Shown here: positions 24,498 to 33,728 of the stretch, piece by piece
How the letters are laid out: every line of letters begins with the position of its first letter
How positions within the stretch are numbered: the first letter of the stretch is position 1
Assembly (NCBI RefSeq): GCF_900109855.1
Contig: NZ_FOBO01000004.1
Coordinates: 1-64,000, forward strand
DNA length: 64,000 bases
Direction of reading: 5' to 3'
From: Roseovarius tolerans
Lineage (GTDB): Bacteria > Pseudomonadota > Alphaproteobacteria > Rhodobacterales > Rhodobacteraceae
The notes under the pieces: generated by a model
Told to the model about the DNA's origin: nothing
Database searches by the model: none
The model's input: the letters and a program-made list of their open reading frames with translations, nothing else
Made by a program: the position numbers and the translations under genes

Positions 24498-25505
24498 TTG
24501 GTCCATAGCGCACCGCCCCCCGCCCCGGACATGGCCGCAGGCCACGAAACCCTTGTTGAATTTCCCGATAACCGTCTGCTGATCGAGCTTTGCGGCGAAT
24601 ATGACCGCAACCTCGCCGATATCGAAAAATCCCTTGGAATCCAGATCCTGCGCCGGGGCAATCAGCTTGTCGTGGTGGGTGAGACGGATGCGCGCGAGGC
24701 GGCGGCGGAGGTGCTGGCCGCGCTCTACGAGCGGCTGGAAAGCGGCAAGAGCGTGGAGCGCGGCGACGTGGACCGCGAATTGCGCATGGGCGACGACGAG
24801 GGCGATTCGGGCGGTCTGGACGGTGATCAGCTTGAGATGTTCAAGGGCGGCACGGTCGAGATCAAGACCCGCAAGAAGCTGGTGGAGCCGCGCACCGACG
24901 CGCAGAAAGCCTATGTGCGGTCGCTCTTTGCGCATGAGCTGGCGTTCGGCATCGGGCCTGCGGGCACCGGCAAGACCTATCTCGCGGTGGCGGTCGGTGT
25001 GAACATGTTCATCGAGGGGCATGTGGACCGGATCATCCTGAGCCGTCCGGCGGTGGAGGCGGGCGAGAAGCTGGGCTATCTTCCCGGCGACATGAAGGAC
25101 AAGGTCGATCCCTACATGCAGCCGCTCTATGATGCGCTGAATGATTTTCTGCCCGCCAAGCAACTGGCCAAGCTGATCGAGGAAAAGCGCATCGAGATCG
25201 CGCCCTTGGCGTTCATGCGGGGGCGGACGCTGGCCAATGCGTTTGTCGTGCTCGATGAGGCGCAGAACGCCACCTCGATGCAGATGAAGATGTTCCTGAC
25301 CCGTCTGGGCGAAGGTAGCCGCATGGTCATCACCGGCGACCGCACGCAGATCGACCTGCCGCGCGGTGTGCCGTCGGGGCTGGCGGATGCGGAGCGGCTG
25401 CTGACGACCATTCCGCAGATCAGTTTCAACTATTTCACCGCCAAGGACGTGGTGCGGCACCCGTTGGTGGCGGCGATCATCGAAGCCTATGAGGCTGAAG
25501 GTTAG
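24498..25505 (+). CDS. phoH: PhoH family ATPase
   Basis: ATP-binding protein of the PhoH/RNA-associated helicase-like family, about 335 aa; proposed to act in RNA metabolism with YbeY. The N-terminal region (FPDNRLLIELCGEYDRNLAD) looks like a KH-type fold. The P-loop is GIGPAGTGKTYLAVA (about residues 155-169). Walker B is FVVLDEAQNAT, followed by a sensor MVITGDRTQIDLP. Start chosen at TTG 24498, after GTGGGAGA, with ATG 24531 as alternative; the longer frame to 24438 overlaps nothing meaningful. It precedes ybeY by 6 bp, a conserved pairing in proteobacteria. Confidence 0.92.
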   Translation: MVHSAPPPAPDMAAGHETLVEFPDNRLLIELCGEYDRNLADIEKSLGIQILRRGNQLVVVGETDAREAAAEVLAALYERLESGKSVERGDVDRELRMGDDEGDSGGLDGDQLEMFKGGTVEIKTRKKLVEPRTDAQKAYVRSLFAHELAFGIGPAGTGKTYLAVAVGVNMFIEGHVDRIILSRPAVEAGEKLGYLPGDMKDKVDPYMQPLYDALNDFLPAKQLAKLIEEKRIEIAPLAFMRGRTLANAFVVLDEAQNATSMQMKMFLTRLGEGSRMVITGDRTQIDLPRGVPSGLADAERLLTTIPQISFNYFTAKDVVRHPLVAAIIEAYEAEG

Positions 25506-25511
25506 GCGCAC

Positions 25512-26000
25512 ATGCTGACCGAGGTGATGATCGAGGACGACCGCTGGCAGGCGGTGGGGCTGGCGGGGCTGGCGGCGCGCGCGGCGGAGGCCACGCTGGT
25601 GCATCTGGGGCTGGCCCCCGGTGATTGGGAGATCAGCGTTCTGGGCTGTGACGATGCGCGCATTGCCGTCCTGAACGGTGATTTCCGGGACAAGCCGCAA
25701 GCCACCAATGTATTGAGCTGGCCGAGCGCGGAGCGCGGCGCTGACCGCCCCGGCGCGCGGCCTGCACTGCCCGAGGCGGGGCCTGATCCGGAACTGGGCG
25801 ATGTCGCGATTGCCTATGAGACCTGCGCGCGCGAGGCCGAGGCAGGCGACAAACCGCTGGGTGATCATGTGACACATCTGATCGTGCATGCGGTGTTGCA
25901 CTTGTTGGGTTACGATCACATCCGTGACCAAGATGCCACTTTGATGGAGGCGACCGAAGTCGCCATACTTGGCAAACTGGGGGTTGGTGACCCATATTAG
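25512..26000 (+). CDS. ybeY: Endoribonuclease YbeY (rRNA maturation factor)
   Basis: Zinc endoribonuclease required for 16S rRNA 3' processing and ribosome quality control. The 162-aa protein carries the metal motif HLIVHAVLHLLGYDH (H-x3-H-x5-H, about residues 121-135). Upstream are LNGDFRDKPQATNVLSWP and GDVAIAYETC, both family landmarks. An unusual proline/glycine-rich insert (ERGADRPGARPALPEAGPDP, about residues 74-93) separates those two. Located between phoH and corC as in many alphaproteobacteria. Confidence 0.94.
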   Translation: MLTEVMIEDDRWQAVGLAGLAARAAEATLVHLGLAPGDWEISVLGCDDARIAVLNGDFRDKPQATNVLSWPSAERGADRPGARPALPEAGPDPELGDVAIAYETCAREAEAGDKPLGDHVTHLIVHAVLHLLGYDHIRDQDATLMEATEVAILGKLGVGDPY

Positions 26001-26042
26001 CTATTGAGGGGCCTAGACCCCTGTGATTTGGAAAAGAGACGG

Positions 26043-26930
26043 ATGGACGAGAGTACGGACGGGTCTTCTAGCGCAGCGCAGGGCGCGCAGCCGGAGGGCC
26101 ATAGCGAGAGTGACGAAACGGGCGGGTTTTTCCGTCGCGTGATCGGGATATTCAACCCGGGCGAAGATATCGACGAGATAGCGCAGGACGACGCCGAGTA
26201 CGTCAATGGTGCGCCGGGTATCGGCAACCTGCGTCACATGGCGGTCGAGGATGTGGCCATACCCAAGGCCGAGATCGTCTCGGTGCCGTCGGACATTACC
26301 AAGGATGATCTGGTGCATGTGTTCCGTGACAGCGGCATGACACGGCTGCCGGTCTACGAGGGTACGCTCGATACCCCCATCGGCATGGTGCATCTCAAGG
26401 ATTTCGCCCTCAAGCACGGGTTCAACGGCAATGGCCCCGCGTTTTCGCTGAAGAAGATGCTGCGGCCGCTGCTGTTCGTGCCGCCGTCGATGCCGATCGG
26501 GGTGCTGTTGCAGAAGATGCAGGCCGAGCGGCGGCACATGGCGCTGGTGATCGACGAATATGGCGGCGTGGACGGGCTTGTCACCATCGAGGACCTGATC
26601 GAACAGGTGGTGGGCGAGATCGAGGACGAGCACGATATCGACGAGGGCCAATACTGGACCGAGGAAAAGCCTGGCTGTTACATCGCCCTCGCCAAGACCC
26701 CGCTGGAGGAGTTCGAGGCCGAGATCGGCCAGTCGCTGACCGACGTGGACGAGGTGGACGAGGAAGAGATCGACACCATCGGCGGGCTGGTCTTCATGCT
26801 GTTGGGCCGGGTGCCGGTGCGCGGTGAGGTGATCGAGCATCCCGCGGGCCCGGTGATCGAGGTGATGGAGGCCGACCCGCGCCGGATCAAGCGGGTGCGG
26901 GTGCGGCTAGTCGAGGCGGCGCATGGCTGA
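26043..26930 (+). CDS. corC: CorC/HlyC-type CBS-domain protein
   Basis: Soluble CBS-pair protein of 295 aa, associated in other bacteria with magnesium/cobalt homeostasis. An acidic N-terminus with GGFFRRVIGIFNPGED is followed by two CBS domains (about residues 70-195; IPKAEIVSVPSDI, GMTRLPVYEGTLD, MALVIDEYGGVDGLVTIEDL). A C-terminal CorC/HlyC domain comes next (EEIDTIGGLVFMLLGRVPVR). It has no transmembrane DUF21 part, so it is the cytosolic form. ATG 26043 is preferred to the TTG at 26004. Its last 8 bp overlap the lnt start. Confidence 0.9.
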   Translation: MDESTDGSSSAAQGAQPEGHSESDETGGFFRRVIGIFNPGEDIDEIAQDDAEYVNGAPGIGNLRHMAVEDVAIPKAEIVSVPSDITKDDLVHVFRDSGMTRLPVYEGTLDTPIGMVHLKDFALKHGFNGNGPAFSLKKMLRPLLFVPPSMPIGVLLQKMQAERRHMALVIDEYGGVDGLVTIEDLIEQVVGEIEDEHDIDEGQYWTEEKPGCYIALAKTPLEEFEAEIGQSLTDVDEVDEEEIDTIGGLVFMLLGRVPVRGEVIEHPAGPVIEVMEADPRRIKRVRVRLVEAAHG

Positions 26931-28458
26931 GCAGGGGCGCGTGGCCGGCATGGCCGCGCAGATCCCCCTGATGCCGCGCGGGCGGCGCGTTATGCTTTTA
27001 TTGCTGATCGGGGCGCTGGCGGCGCTCGGGCAGGCCCCGGTCGGGGCGTGGCCGGTGACGCTGCTGGCGCTGGCGGTGGTCTTTGGCCTCTTTCGGATGA
27101 CCGAGGGATGGCGGCAGGCGGCCTGGCTGGGCTGGCTGATCGGCACCGGCTATTTCCTGCTGGCGCTCAATTGGATTGTCGAGCCGTTCCTTGTGGATGT
27201 GGCGCGGCATGGCTGGATGGCGCCCTTTGCGCTGATGGGTTTGGGCGCGGGGCTGGCGCTATTCTGGGCGCTGGGCCTGGGTGTGGGGCGGGCCCTGGGC
27301 GGTGGTTTGCCCGGGTTCGTCGGCGGCATGGGCCTTGCCGAACTGGCGCGCGGCTTTGTCTTTACCGGCTTTCCATGGGCGCAGCCGGGGCATGTGCTGA
27401 TCGACACGCCGCTTTTGCACTGGGCGGCGTGGCTGGGCGCGCCGGGATTGCTGGCGCTGGTGCTGCTGGCGTCGGCGCTCATCTGGCGGGTGGCGACGGC
27501 GCGGCATGTGCCCTCGGTGCTGGGGCTGCTGGTGCTGGTGGCGCTTTGGCCGCTGGGGGCATGGCGCACGCCCGAGGCGGGTGCCGCGCCCGGGGCCCTC
27601 ACGGTGCGACTTGTGCAACCCAATGCGCCACAGCACGAGAAATGGGACCCCGACAAGATTCAGGGGTTTTACGAGCGGCAATTGCGGTTCTCGGCGGTGG
27701 GCGAGGGGGCGCGGCCCGATCTGATCGTTTGGCCGGAGACGGCCGTGCCGGTGCTGCTGAACCATGCCGGGCGCACATTGGAGAGCATTTCCGGCGCGGC
27801 GGGGGGGGTGCCGGTGGTGCTGGGCATTCAGCGGTTCGATGGGCCGCGTCTCTATAATTCGCTGGCTTATGTGGAGGCGGGGGGCGCTGTCGCGGCGGTC
27901 TATGACAAGCATCACCTCGTGCCCTTCGGGGAATACATGCCGTTCGGCGATCTGCTGGCGGACTGGGGGATTCACGGCCTCGCGTCGAATGCCGGGCAGG
28001 GCTATTCCGCCGGGCCCGGCGCGCAGGTGCTCGACCTTGGCGCCGTGGGGCGGGCGCTGCCGCTGATCTGCTACGAGGGTGTATTCTCGCGCGATCTGCG
28101 GGCGGCCCCCGAGCGCGCGGATTTCCTGTTGTTGATCACCAATGATGCGTGGTTCGGCAAGATTTCCGGCCCCTATCAGCATCTGGCGCAGGCGCGTCTG
28201 CGCAGCGCCGAGATGGGGCTGCCGATGATCCGGGTCGCCAATACCGGCGTGTCGGCGATGATCGACGCGACCGGGCGCGTCACGGCGCGTATCCCGATGG
28301 GCGAGGCGGGATGGCGCGATGCGGCCCTGCCGCCGCCCTTGCCGCCGACGCTATATGCGCGGCTGGGCGATGCGCCGATGATCCTGCTGTTTCTGGCTCT
28401 GCTGGGGCTGTCGCGGCTGCGCCACAGGGCGCGGCAGACCGGTGCAGTTCTCCATTGA
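26923..28458 (+). CDS. lnt: Apolipoprotein N-acyltransferase
   Basis: Adds the third acyl chain to lipoproteins at the periplasmic face of the inner membrane. The 511-aa protein has about six to seven N-terminal membrane helices (LLLLIGALAALGQAPVGAWP, LLIGTGYF-type segments, up to about residue 210). A nitrilase-like domain follows with the catalytic Glu in VWPETAVPVLL (about 267), Lys in YDKHHLVPFGEYMPF (about 330) and Cys in CYEGVFSRDLR (about 383). A last membrane helix is near residues 482-500. ATG 26923 overlaps the end of corC. This gene order is standard in the group. Its presence fits the several lipoproteins found in this window. Confidence 0.94.
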   Translation: MAEQGRVAGMAAQIPLMPRGRRVMLLLLIGALAALGQAPVGAWPVTLLALAVVFGLFRMTEGWRQAAWLGWLIGTGYFLLALNWIVEPFLVDVARHGWMAPFALMGLGAGLALFWALGLGVGRALGGGLPGFVGGMGLAELARGFVFTGFPWAQPGHVLIDTPLLHWAAWLGAPGLLALVLLASALIWRVATARHVPSVLGLLVLVALWPLGAWRTPEAGAAPGALTVRLVQPNAPQHEKWDPDKIQGFYERQLRFSAVGEGARPDLIVWPETAVPVLLNHAGRTLESISGAAGGVPVVLGIQRFDGPRLYNSLAYVEAGGAVAAVYDKHHLVPFGEYMPFGDLLADWGIHGLASNAGQGYSAGPGAQVLDLGAVGRALPLICYEGVFSRDLRAAPERADFLLLITNDAWFGKISGPYQHLAQARLRSAEMGLPMIRVANTGVSAMIDATGRVTARIPMGEAGWRDAALPPPLPPTLYARLGDAPMILLFLALLGLSRLRHRARQTGAVLH

Positions 28459-28494
28459 CGCCACCGGGTGGGGGGCGTAACGACACGCCACAAT

Positions 28495-28538
28495 CGTCAC
28501 AACGGCTTCCTGGCGTGGCGCTGAAACACAATGGAGCA
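28495..28538 (+). promoter_or_regulatory. SAM/SAH riboswitch upstream of metK
   Basis: The leader contains CACAACGGCTTCCTGGCGTG followed 10 nt later by AATGGAGCA, the hallmark sequences of the SAM/SAH riboswitch class described from Rhodobacterales metK leaders. Stem CGTCAC (28495-28500) pairs with GTGGCG (28515-28520). The downstream GGAGC at 28533-28537 can pair with loop bases GCTTCC to form the H-type pseudoknot, and it doubles as the ribosome binding site of metK at 28544. Ligand binding would therefore hide the Shine-Dalgarno sequence and shut off translation when S-adenosylmethionine is plentiful. The stem has one U-G pair. Confidence 0.92.
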
Positions 28539-28543
28539 CTTTC

Positions 28544-29710
28544 ATGGCAAGACAGAATTACCTTTTTACCTCCGAATCCGTTTCGGAGGGACACCCGGAT
28601 AAGGTCTGCGACCGGATTTCCGACGCGATCCTCGATGCGTTCCTCGCCGAGGAAGAGAACGCGCGGGTCGCCTGCGAGACCTTTGCGACCACCAATTGCG
28701 TGGTCGTCGGCGGTGAGGTGGGGCTGTCGGACAAGTCGCGGCTCGCGGATTTCATGGGCCGGATCGACGGTATCGTGCGCGACTGCGTGCGTGATATCGG
28801 TTACGAGCAGGACGAATTTCACTGGAATACCTTGCAGTTGCACAACATGCTGCACCCGCAGTCGGCGCATATCGCGCAGGGCGTGGATCGCGACGGTGCG
28901 GGCGATCAGGGCATCATGTTCGGCTTTGCCGTCGATGAGACCGATGCGCTCATGCCGGCGCCGATCCTGTTCTCGCATGCGATCCTGAAGCGGCTGGCGG
29001 AGGCGCGCAAATCGGGGGCCGAACCGACGCTTGGGCCCGATGCCAAGTCGCAGCTGACCCTGCGCTACGAGGATGGCAAGCCGGTCGAGGTGACGCAGCT
29101 TGTGTTGTCGACGCAGCATACCGACGAGGCGCAGACGAGCGATGATATTCGCGCCATCGTCGAGCCCTATATCACGGACGTGCTGCCGAAAGAGTGGATC
29201 ACCAGCAATACCGAATGGCACGTGAACCCCACGGGCACCTTCGTGATCGGTGGGCCTGACGGCGATGCGGGCCTGACCGGGCGCAAGATCATCGTGGATA
29301 CTTATGGTGGCGCGGCCCCGCATGGCGGCGGCGCGTTCTCGGGCAAGGATCCGACCAAGGTGGACCGCTCCGCGGCCTATGCGGCACGGTATCTGGCGAA
29401 GAACATCGTGGCGGCGGGGCTGGCGCAGAAATGCACGCTGCAACTGAGCTATGCGATCGGCGTGGCGCGGCCTTTGTCGATCTATGTCGATACGCATGGC
29501 ACCGGCCAAGTGCATGAGGCGGAGATCGAGAAAGCGGTTGCGCAGAATATGGATCTGACGCCGCGCGGCATTCGTGAGCATCTGTCGCTGACCCGTCCGA
29601 TCTATGCGCGCACGGCGGCCTATGGTCATTTCGGGCGCGCGCCCGACGATGACGGCGGCTTCAGCTGGGAGCGCACCGATCTGGTCGATGCGCTGAAAAA
29701 ATCCGTTTGA
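28544..29710 (+). CDS. metK: S-adenosylmethionine synthetase
   Basis: Makes S-adenosylmethionine from methionine and ATP. The 388-aa protein shows the methionine-binding start [19 protein letters not shown] (His at about residue 18). The signature [12 protein letters not shown] (about 117-128) and the glycine-rich phosphate loop [20 protein letters not shown] (about 260-279) follow. All three domains are complete. It is controlled by the riboswitch directly upstream, whose pseudoknot covers its Shine-Dalgarno sequence. An intrinsic terminator follows 9 bp after the stop, then trmB. Confidence 0.97.
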   Translation: MARQNYLFTSESVSEGHPDKVCDRISDAILDAFLAEEENARVACETFATTNCVVVGGEVGLSDKSRLADFMGRIDGIVRDCVRDIGYEQDEFHWNTLQLHNMLHPQSAHIAQGVDRDGAGDQGIMFGFAVDETDALMPAPILFSHAILKRLAEARKSGAEPTLGPDAKSQLTLRYEDGKPVEVTQLVLSTQHTDEAQTSDDIRAIVEPYITDVLPKEWITSNTEWHVNPTGTFVIGGPDGDAGLTGRKIIVDTYGGAAPHGGGAFSGKDPTKVDRSAAYAARYLAKNIVAAGLAQKCTLQLSYAIGVARPLSIYVDTHGTGQVHEAEIEKAVAQNMDLTPRGIREHLSLTRPIYARTAAYGHFGRAPDDDGGFSWERTDLVDALKKSV

Positions 29711-29718
29711 TCAAGGGG

Positions 29719-29747
29719 CTGGTGCGTGAACCTCACGCGCCAGTTTT
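29719..29747 (+). terminator. Intrinsic terminator after metK
   Basis: CTGGTGCGTGA (29719-29729) pairs with TCACGCGCCAG (29733-29743), one G-U pair included, with an ACC loop and followed by TTTT. It lies just before trmB, whose start is only 7 bp further, so it may attenuate rather than fully separate the two genes. Confidence 0.8.
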
Positions 29748-29753
29748 AGCTGC

Positions 29754-30467
29754 ATGAGCCAAGACAAGCACCCGACCGGCGCGCCGTGGCGCAACTTTCA
29801 CGGCCGGTTCAAGGGCAAGGCCCTGCGTCCCAAGCAAGAGGAATACCTGGCTGAGGATCTGGGCAAACTGTCGCCCGGGCCGGTCGATTGGGACATGAAC
29901 CCCGCGCGGAAACCGATTGATCTGAAGGCGCTTTTCGGGGATCGGGAGGTCTGGCTTGAGATCGGGTTCGGCGGGGGCGAGCACATGGTGCATCAGGCCG
30001 TCGAAAATCCGGGCGTGGGGATCATCGGCTGTGAGCCCTATATCAACGGCGTAGCGATGCTGTTGGGCAAGATCCGCGATGCCGATGCTCGGAATGTTGC
30101 GGTTTATCCGGGGGATGTCCGCAACATGTTTGACGTGCTGCCGGAGCAGTCCATCTCGCGGGCGTTCCTGCTTTATCCTGATCCATGGCCCAAGAAACGC
30201 CATCACAAGCGGCGCTTCGTGACCGAGCAGCATTTGACGCCGCTTGCCAAGTGCCTGAAGCTTGGCGCTATTTTCCGGGTCGCGACGGATATCCCCGATT
30301 ACGTGCGCCAGACCTTGGAAGAGGTGCCGCGCCACGGGTTCGAGTGGCTGGCAGAGCGCCCTGCCGACTGGCGGGAGCCGTGGGGCGATTGGATATCCAC
30401 ACGCTACGAGCAAAAGGCCCTGCGCGAGGGCCGGGTGCCGCATTACCTGACCTTCCGGCGGGTCTGA
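29754..30467 (+). CDS. trmB: tRNA (guanine-N7-)-methyltransferase
   Basis: Methylates G46 in the variable loop of tRNA using S-adenosylmethionine. The 237-aa protein has the SAM-binding motif LEIGFGGGEHMV (about residues 66-77), the IGCEPYINGV strand, and the family's PDPWPKKRHHKRRF (about 142-155), which carries the tRNA-contacting basic residues. FRVATDIPDYV follows. It is placed just after metK, the source of its methyl donor, and converges with argE, only 4 bp between stops. Confidence 0.94.
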   Translation: MSQDKHPTGAPWRNFHGRFKGKALRPKQEEYLAEDLGKLSPGPVDWDMNPARKPIDLKALFGDREVWLEIGFGGGEHMVHQAVENPGVGIIGCEPYINGVAMLLGKIRDADARNVAVYPGDVRNMFDVLPEQSISRAFLLYPDPWPKKRHHKRRFVTEQHLTPLAKCLKLGAIFRVATDIPDYVRQTLEEVPRHGFEWLAERPADWREPWGDWISTRYEQKALREGRVPHYLTFRRV

Positions 30468-30471
30468 GGCG

Positions 30472-31638
30472 TCAGGCCGCGAGCTTGTCGCCCAAGCGGC
30501 CCAGCATGTCGAGGCATTGCTGCAGTTGGTCGAGGGCCACGTATTCGTCGGGCTTGTGTGCCTGGTCGATCGAGCCGGGGCCGCAGACCACCGCCGACAT
30601 GCCGTATTGCTGGAAGATCCCCGCCTCGGTGCCGAAGGGCACGAGTTCTGCGCCGTTGCGGCCGGTGAGTTCCATCATGATGTCCTTGGCCTCGTTGATC
30701 TCGGTGGGTTCCAGCCCGTCGACCTCTCCGATCACCTCGGTGGTGATGCTGGCCTCGGGGTGGACGCCGCACATGCGCGGCAGCAGCACCTCTTCGCAAT
30801 AGCGGCGCATGTCCTCCTTGACGAATTCGGCATCGGCGAGGGTGACGGGGCGCATTTCCCATTCGATGGTGGCGTTCGAGGCGATCACGTTATGCGCCAC
30901 GCCGCCCTTGATCGAGCCGGTGTTGATCGTGGTCCAGGGGGGCTCGAAGCGGCTATCTTCGGGGGCACGGAAGCGCAGCGATTCCTTGAGTTCCAGCAGG
31001 CGGTTGACGTAGCGCACCGCGTATTCGACCGCGTTGACGCCGCGTGCGGGATGCGAGCCGTGCCCGGCGAGGCCGCAGAAATGGGTGGTGTATTCGTAGC
31101 AGCCCTTGTGGCCCTCGATGATGCGCATCGAGGTGGGTTCGCCGATGATCGCGACGCCGGGACGGATGCCGCGCTTTTTCAGGCTGTCTACCAGCGCCTG
31201 CGCGCCGAAGCAGCCGACCTCTTCGTCATAGGTGAAGGCGAAATGAACCGGGCGGTCGCGCACCTTTTCGGCAAAGATCGGGGCCATCGCGCAGGCGGCG
31301 GCGATAAAGCCCTTCATGTCGCAGGTGCCGCGTCCGTAGAGGTGACCGTCATGTTCGATCAACTCGAACGGGTCGCTGGCCCAGTCCTGTTCGGCCACCG
31401 GCACCACGTCGGAATGGCCCGAGAGCACGATGCCGCCATCGACGTCATCGGGGCCGATGGTGGCGAAGAGATTGGCCTTGTGGCCGATCTCGTCGTGGAA
31501 GATGTCGACCCGCGCGCCGTGGGATTCGAGCCGGTGCGCGAGATAGGCGATCATGTCGAGGTTGCTGACCTCGGAGATCGTCGGGAAGGCGATGAGATCG
31601 CGCAGGAGTGCGACGGTATCGGAGAGTTGCGTGCTCAC
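30472..31638 (-). CDS. argE: Acetylornithine deacetylase (M20 family)
   Basis: Zinc hydrolase converting N-acetylornithine to ornithine in arginine synthesis. The 388-aa protein has the metal ligands in LSGHSDVVPV (about residues 71-80), GRGTCDMKGFIAA (about 102-114), YDEEVGCFGA (about 135-144) and GEPTSMRIIEGHKG. The lid/dimerisation domain carries AGHGSHPARGVNAVEY. The start is GTG at 31638 (GTGAGCACGCAACTC), preceded by AAGGA; the ATG two bases before it is out of frame. In roseobacters a distinct M20 amidase sometimes bears this name, but the whole-length motif pattern fits ArgE well. Confidence 0.9.
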   Translation of the reverse strand: MSTQLSDTVALLRDLIAFPTISEVSNLDMIAYLAHRLESHGARVDIFHDEIGHKANLFATIGPDDVDGGIVLSGHSDVVPVAEQDWASDPFELIEHDGHLYGRGTCDMKGFIAAACAMAPIFAEKVRDRPVHFAFTYDEEVGCFGAQALVDSLKKRGIRPGVAIIGEPTSMRIIEGHKGCYEYTTHFCGLAGHGSHPARGVNAVEYAVRYVNRLLELKESLRFRAPEDSRFEPPWTTINTGSIKGGVAHNVIASNATIEWEMRPVTLADAEFVKEDMRRYCEEVLLPRMCGVHPEASITTEVIGEVDGLEPTEINEAKDIMMELTGRNGAELVPFGTEAGIFQQYGMSAVVCGPGSIDQAHKPDEYVALDQLQQCLDMLGRLGDKLAA

Positions 31639-31825
31639 ATCGATGTCCTTGGTCAGTAGGGCGGTTTGAAAACTGTCTGACCTTGTTGATCCTGAGCGGC
31701 CCCGTCAAGTCCTTGTCCGGGGAAATCTTGCCGAGCGTGGTGGGTGATAATTGTGCTGCCTGTTGCATAATCGACTCAGGCGTGTGGAGTGGTAGGCCGA
31801 ATACTGGCCTATACATCAAGATATA

Positions 31826-32488
31826 TTGGATATTCCCGCGCTGGCCATTCAGCCGGGGCAGAGGATCGCGGTGCTGGGCACCAATGGGTCGGGCAAGTCG
31901 ACCTTTCTCAAGCTGTTGGCCGGGCTTTATGCGCCGTCCTCTGGCCGGGTGATGCTGGACGGCACCGATATGGGTCAGATCGCGCCGCGCGACCTGCGGC
32001 GGCTGGTCGGCTATCTGGGGCAGGATGTGCGGCTGTTCACCGGCAGCCTGCGCGAGAACCTGAACCTGACGCTGCTGGAGCGTGACGACGCGCGGCTGAT
32101 GCAGGCGCTGGATTTCGCCGGGTTGGGGCCGTTCGTGAAGGGCCATCCCAAGGGGCTCGACCTCGAAATTCTCGACGGCGGGCAGGGGTTGAGCCAGGGC
32201 CAGCGGCAGAGCATCGGCTGGGCGCGGCTGTGGTTGCAGGACCCGGCCATCTGCCTGCTGGACAAGCCGACGGCGGCGCTGGATCAGACGCTGGAACGCA
32301 CGCTGGTGAGCCGGTTGGAGACATGGCTATCGGGGCGCACGGCGGTGATCGCCACGCACCGCATGCCGATCCTGAGCCTGACCGACCGCACCCTGATCCT
32401 GCAGGCCGGGCGGATGGCCGTCGATGGCCCGCGCGATCAGGTGCTGGCGCATCTGGCGCAGGTCGGTGCCACGGCGGGAGGGGCATGA
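31826..32488 (+). pseudogene. Type I secretion ABC exporter, ATPase domain only (decayed)
   Basis: About 220 residues match the nucleotide-binding half of LapB/RtxB-type exporters, which are normally about 700 residues with an N-terminal membrane domain. Walker A is GTNGSGKSTF, the Q-loop is YLGQDVRLF, the signature is the altered LSQGQRQ, and the switch His is in IATHR. Walker B reads CLLDKPTAALDQ: the catalytic Glu after Asp is replaced by Lys. Upstream, the frame meets a stop at 31793 with no membrane domain. The TTG at 31826 has no ribosome binding site. Missing membrane part plus lost catalytic residue make this a broken gene. It overlaps nothing and precedes an intact HlyD adaptor by 1 bp. 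Confidence 0.82.
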
Positions 32489-32489
32489 G

Positions 32490-33689
32490 ATGAGCGACAC
32501 CACAGAGCGCAACGCGGCCCATGTGATCGCCGATCTCAATGCCCGGCTGGGCGGCCCGAGCCTGATGATCTGGCTTTGTGCGCTGACGGTCTGGGCGTTT
32601 GTTCTGTGGGCGTCGCTGGCCTGGATCGACGAGATCGTGCGCGCGCCGGGCGAGTTCATTTCCAATTCGCGCCCGCAGATCATCCAGAACCTCGAAGGTG
32701 GCATCCTTGCGGAGTTGCAGGTGCAGGAGGGCGACGTGGTGGAGCGCGGCGATGTGCTGGCGCGGCTGCATGACACCCGGTTCCAGAGCGAGGTCGCCGA
32801 TATGCGCGACCAGATCGCGGCGCTGGAGGTGCGGCAATTGCGGCTGGAGGCGGAACTGGCCGGGCAGTTCGATTTCGAGGTGCCCGAGGCGCTGGCCGGG
32901 CGGGCGCCCGAGATGGTCGCCTCGGAGCGCGCGCTGCTGAAGGCGCGGCAGGAGGATTACGTCAAGCGCAGCGAGGGGGCGGCGCGGGTGATGGTGCAGG
33001 CGGCCGAGGAAAAGCGCCTGCTGGAGAACCTGCTGGCACAGAAGATCGTCGCGCTGATTGAGGTCACACGCGCACGCAAGGCCCATGCCGATGCCGAAAA
33101 GCGCTATGACGAGATCGTCACGCAGGCCGAACTGGAACGCGCCGAGGCCTATTCCGAGGTTCTGAAGGAGTTGGCGACGCTGCGCCAGACGCTCAAGGCC
33201 AGTCAGGACCAGCTGAACCGCACCGTGCTGCGCAGCCCGATGCGCGGGGTGGTCAACAATCTCAGCGTGACCACCATCGGCGGGGTGGTGCGCCCCGGCG
33301 AGGAGATCCTGGAGATCATCCCGCTCGATGAGGCGCTGCATGTCGAGGCGCGGGTCGAGCCGCGCGACATCGCCAATATCCGGCGCGGGCAGGAGGCGAC
33401 GATCAAGCTGACGGCCTATGATTACACGATCTACGGCACCCTCAAGGGCCGGGTGGATTTCATTTCCGCCGACACGTTCAAGGATGAGCGTGCCCGCGAC
33501 CCGGACGGCAACCCGCATTACAAGGTGACGCTGCGGGTGGATATGGGGGCGCTGACCGCGCGGCAGGCGGGCATCGAGATCCGCCCCGGCATGCAGGCGG
33601 ATGTGGAATTGCACACCGGCGAGAAGACGGTGCTGCAATACCTGCTCAAGCCACTTTACAAGAGCCAGGAGGCGCTGCGCGAGCCGTAG
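32490..33689 (+). CDS. HlyD-family type I secretion adaptor (membrane fusion protein)
   Basis: Periplasmic adaptor linking an ABC exporter to an outer-membrane channel. The 399-aa protein has one membrane helix (SLMIWLCALTVWAFVLWASL, about residues 24-43). The first biotinyl-lipoyl half (IIQNLEGGILAELQVQEGDV), a long coiled coil (about 100-260, repeated Ala/Glu/Leu heptads), and the second lipoyl half (VLRSPMRGVVNNLSV) follow. A beta-barrel ends in EIRPGMQADVELHTGEKTVL. It looks intact, yet its ATPase partner just upstream is decayed and no TolC or RTX substrate gene is nearby. It may be a remnant or may serve an exporter encoded elsewhere. Confidence 0.9.
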   Translation: MSDTTERNAAHVIADLNARLGGPSLMIWLCALTVWAFVLWASLAWIDEIVRAPGEFISNSRPQIIQNLEGGILAELQVQEGDVVERGDVLARLHDTRFQSEVADMRDQIAALEVRQLRLEAELAGQFDFEVPEALAGRAPEMVASERALLKARQEDYVKRSEGAARVMVQAAEEKRLLENLLAQKIVALIEVTRARKAHADAEKRYDEIVTQAELERAEAYSEVLKELATLRQTLKASQDQLNRTVLRSPMRGVVNNLSVTTIGGVVRPGEEILEIIPLDEALHVEARVEPRDIANIRRGQEATIKLTAYDYTIYGTLKGRVDFISADTFKDERARDPDGNPHYKVTLRVDMGALTARQAGIEIRPGMQADVELHTGEKTVLQYLLKPLYKSQEALREP

Positions 33690-33728
33690 CCCTCTACGGC
33701 GATGCGCGACGGCCCAAGGCCCCCGTCT

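Noticed and set aside
31608..31952. A frame that might restore the N-terminus of the ABC exporter by frameshift
   Set aside because: Its product before 31826 has no membrane helices or exporter motifs, so the missing half is deleted, not frameshifted.
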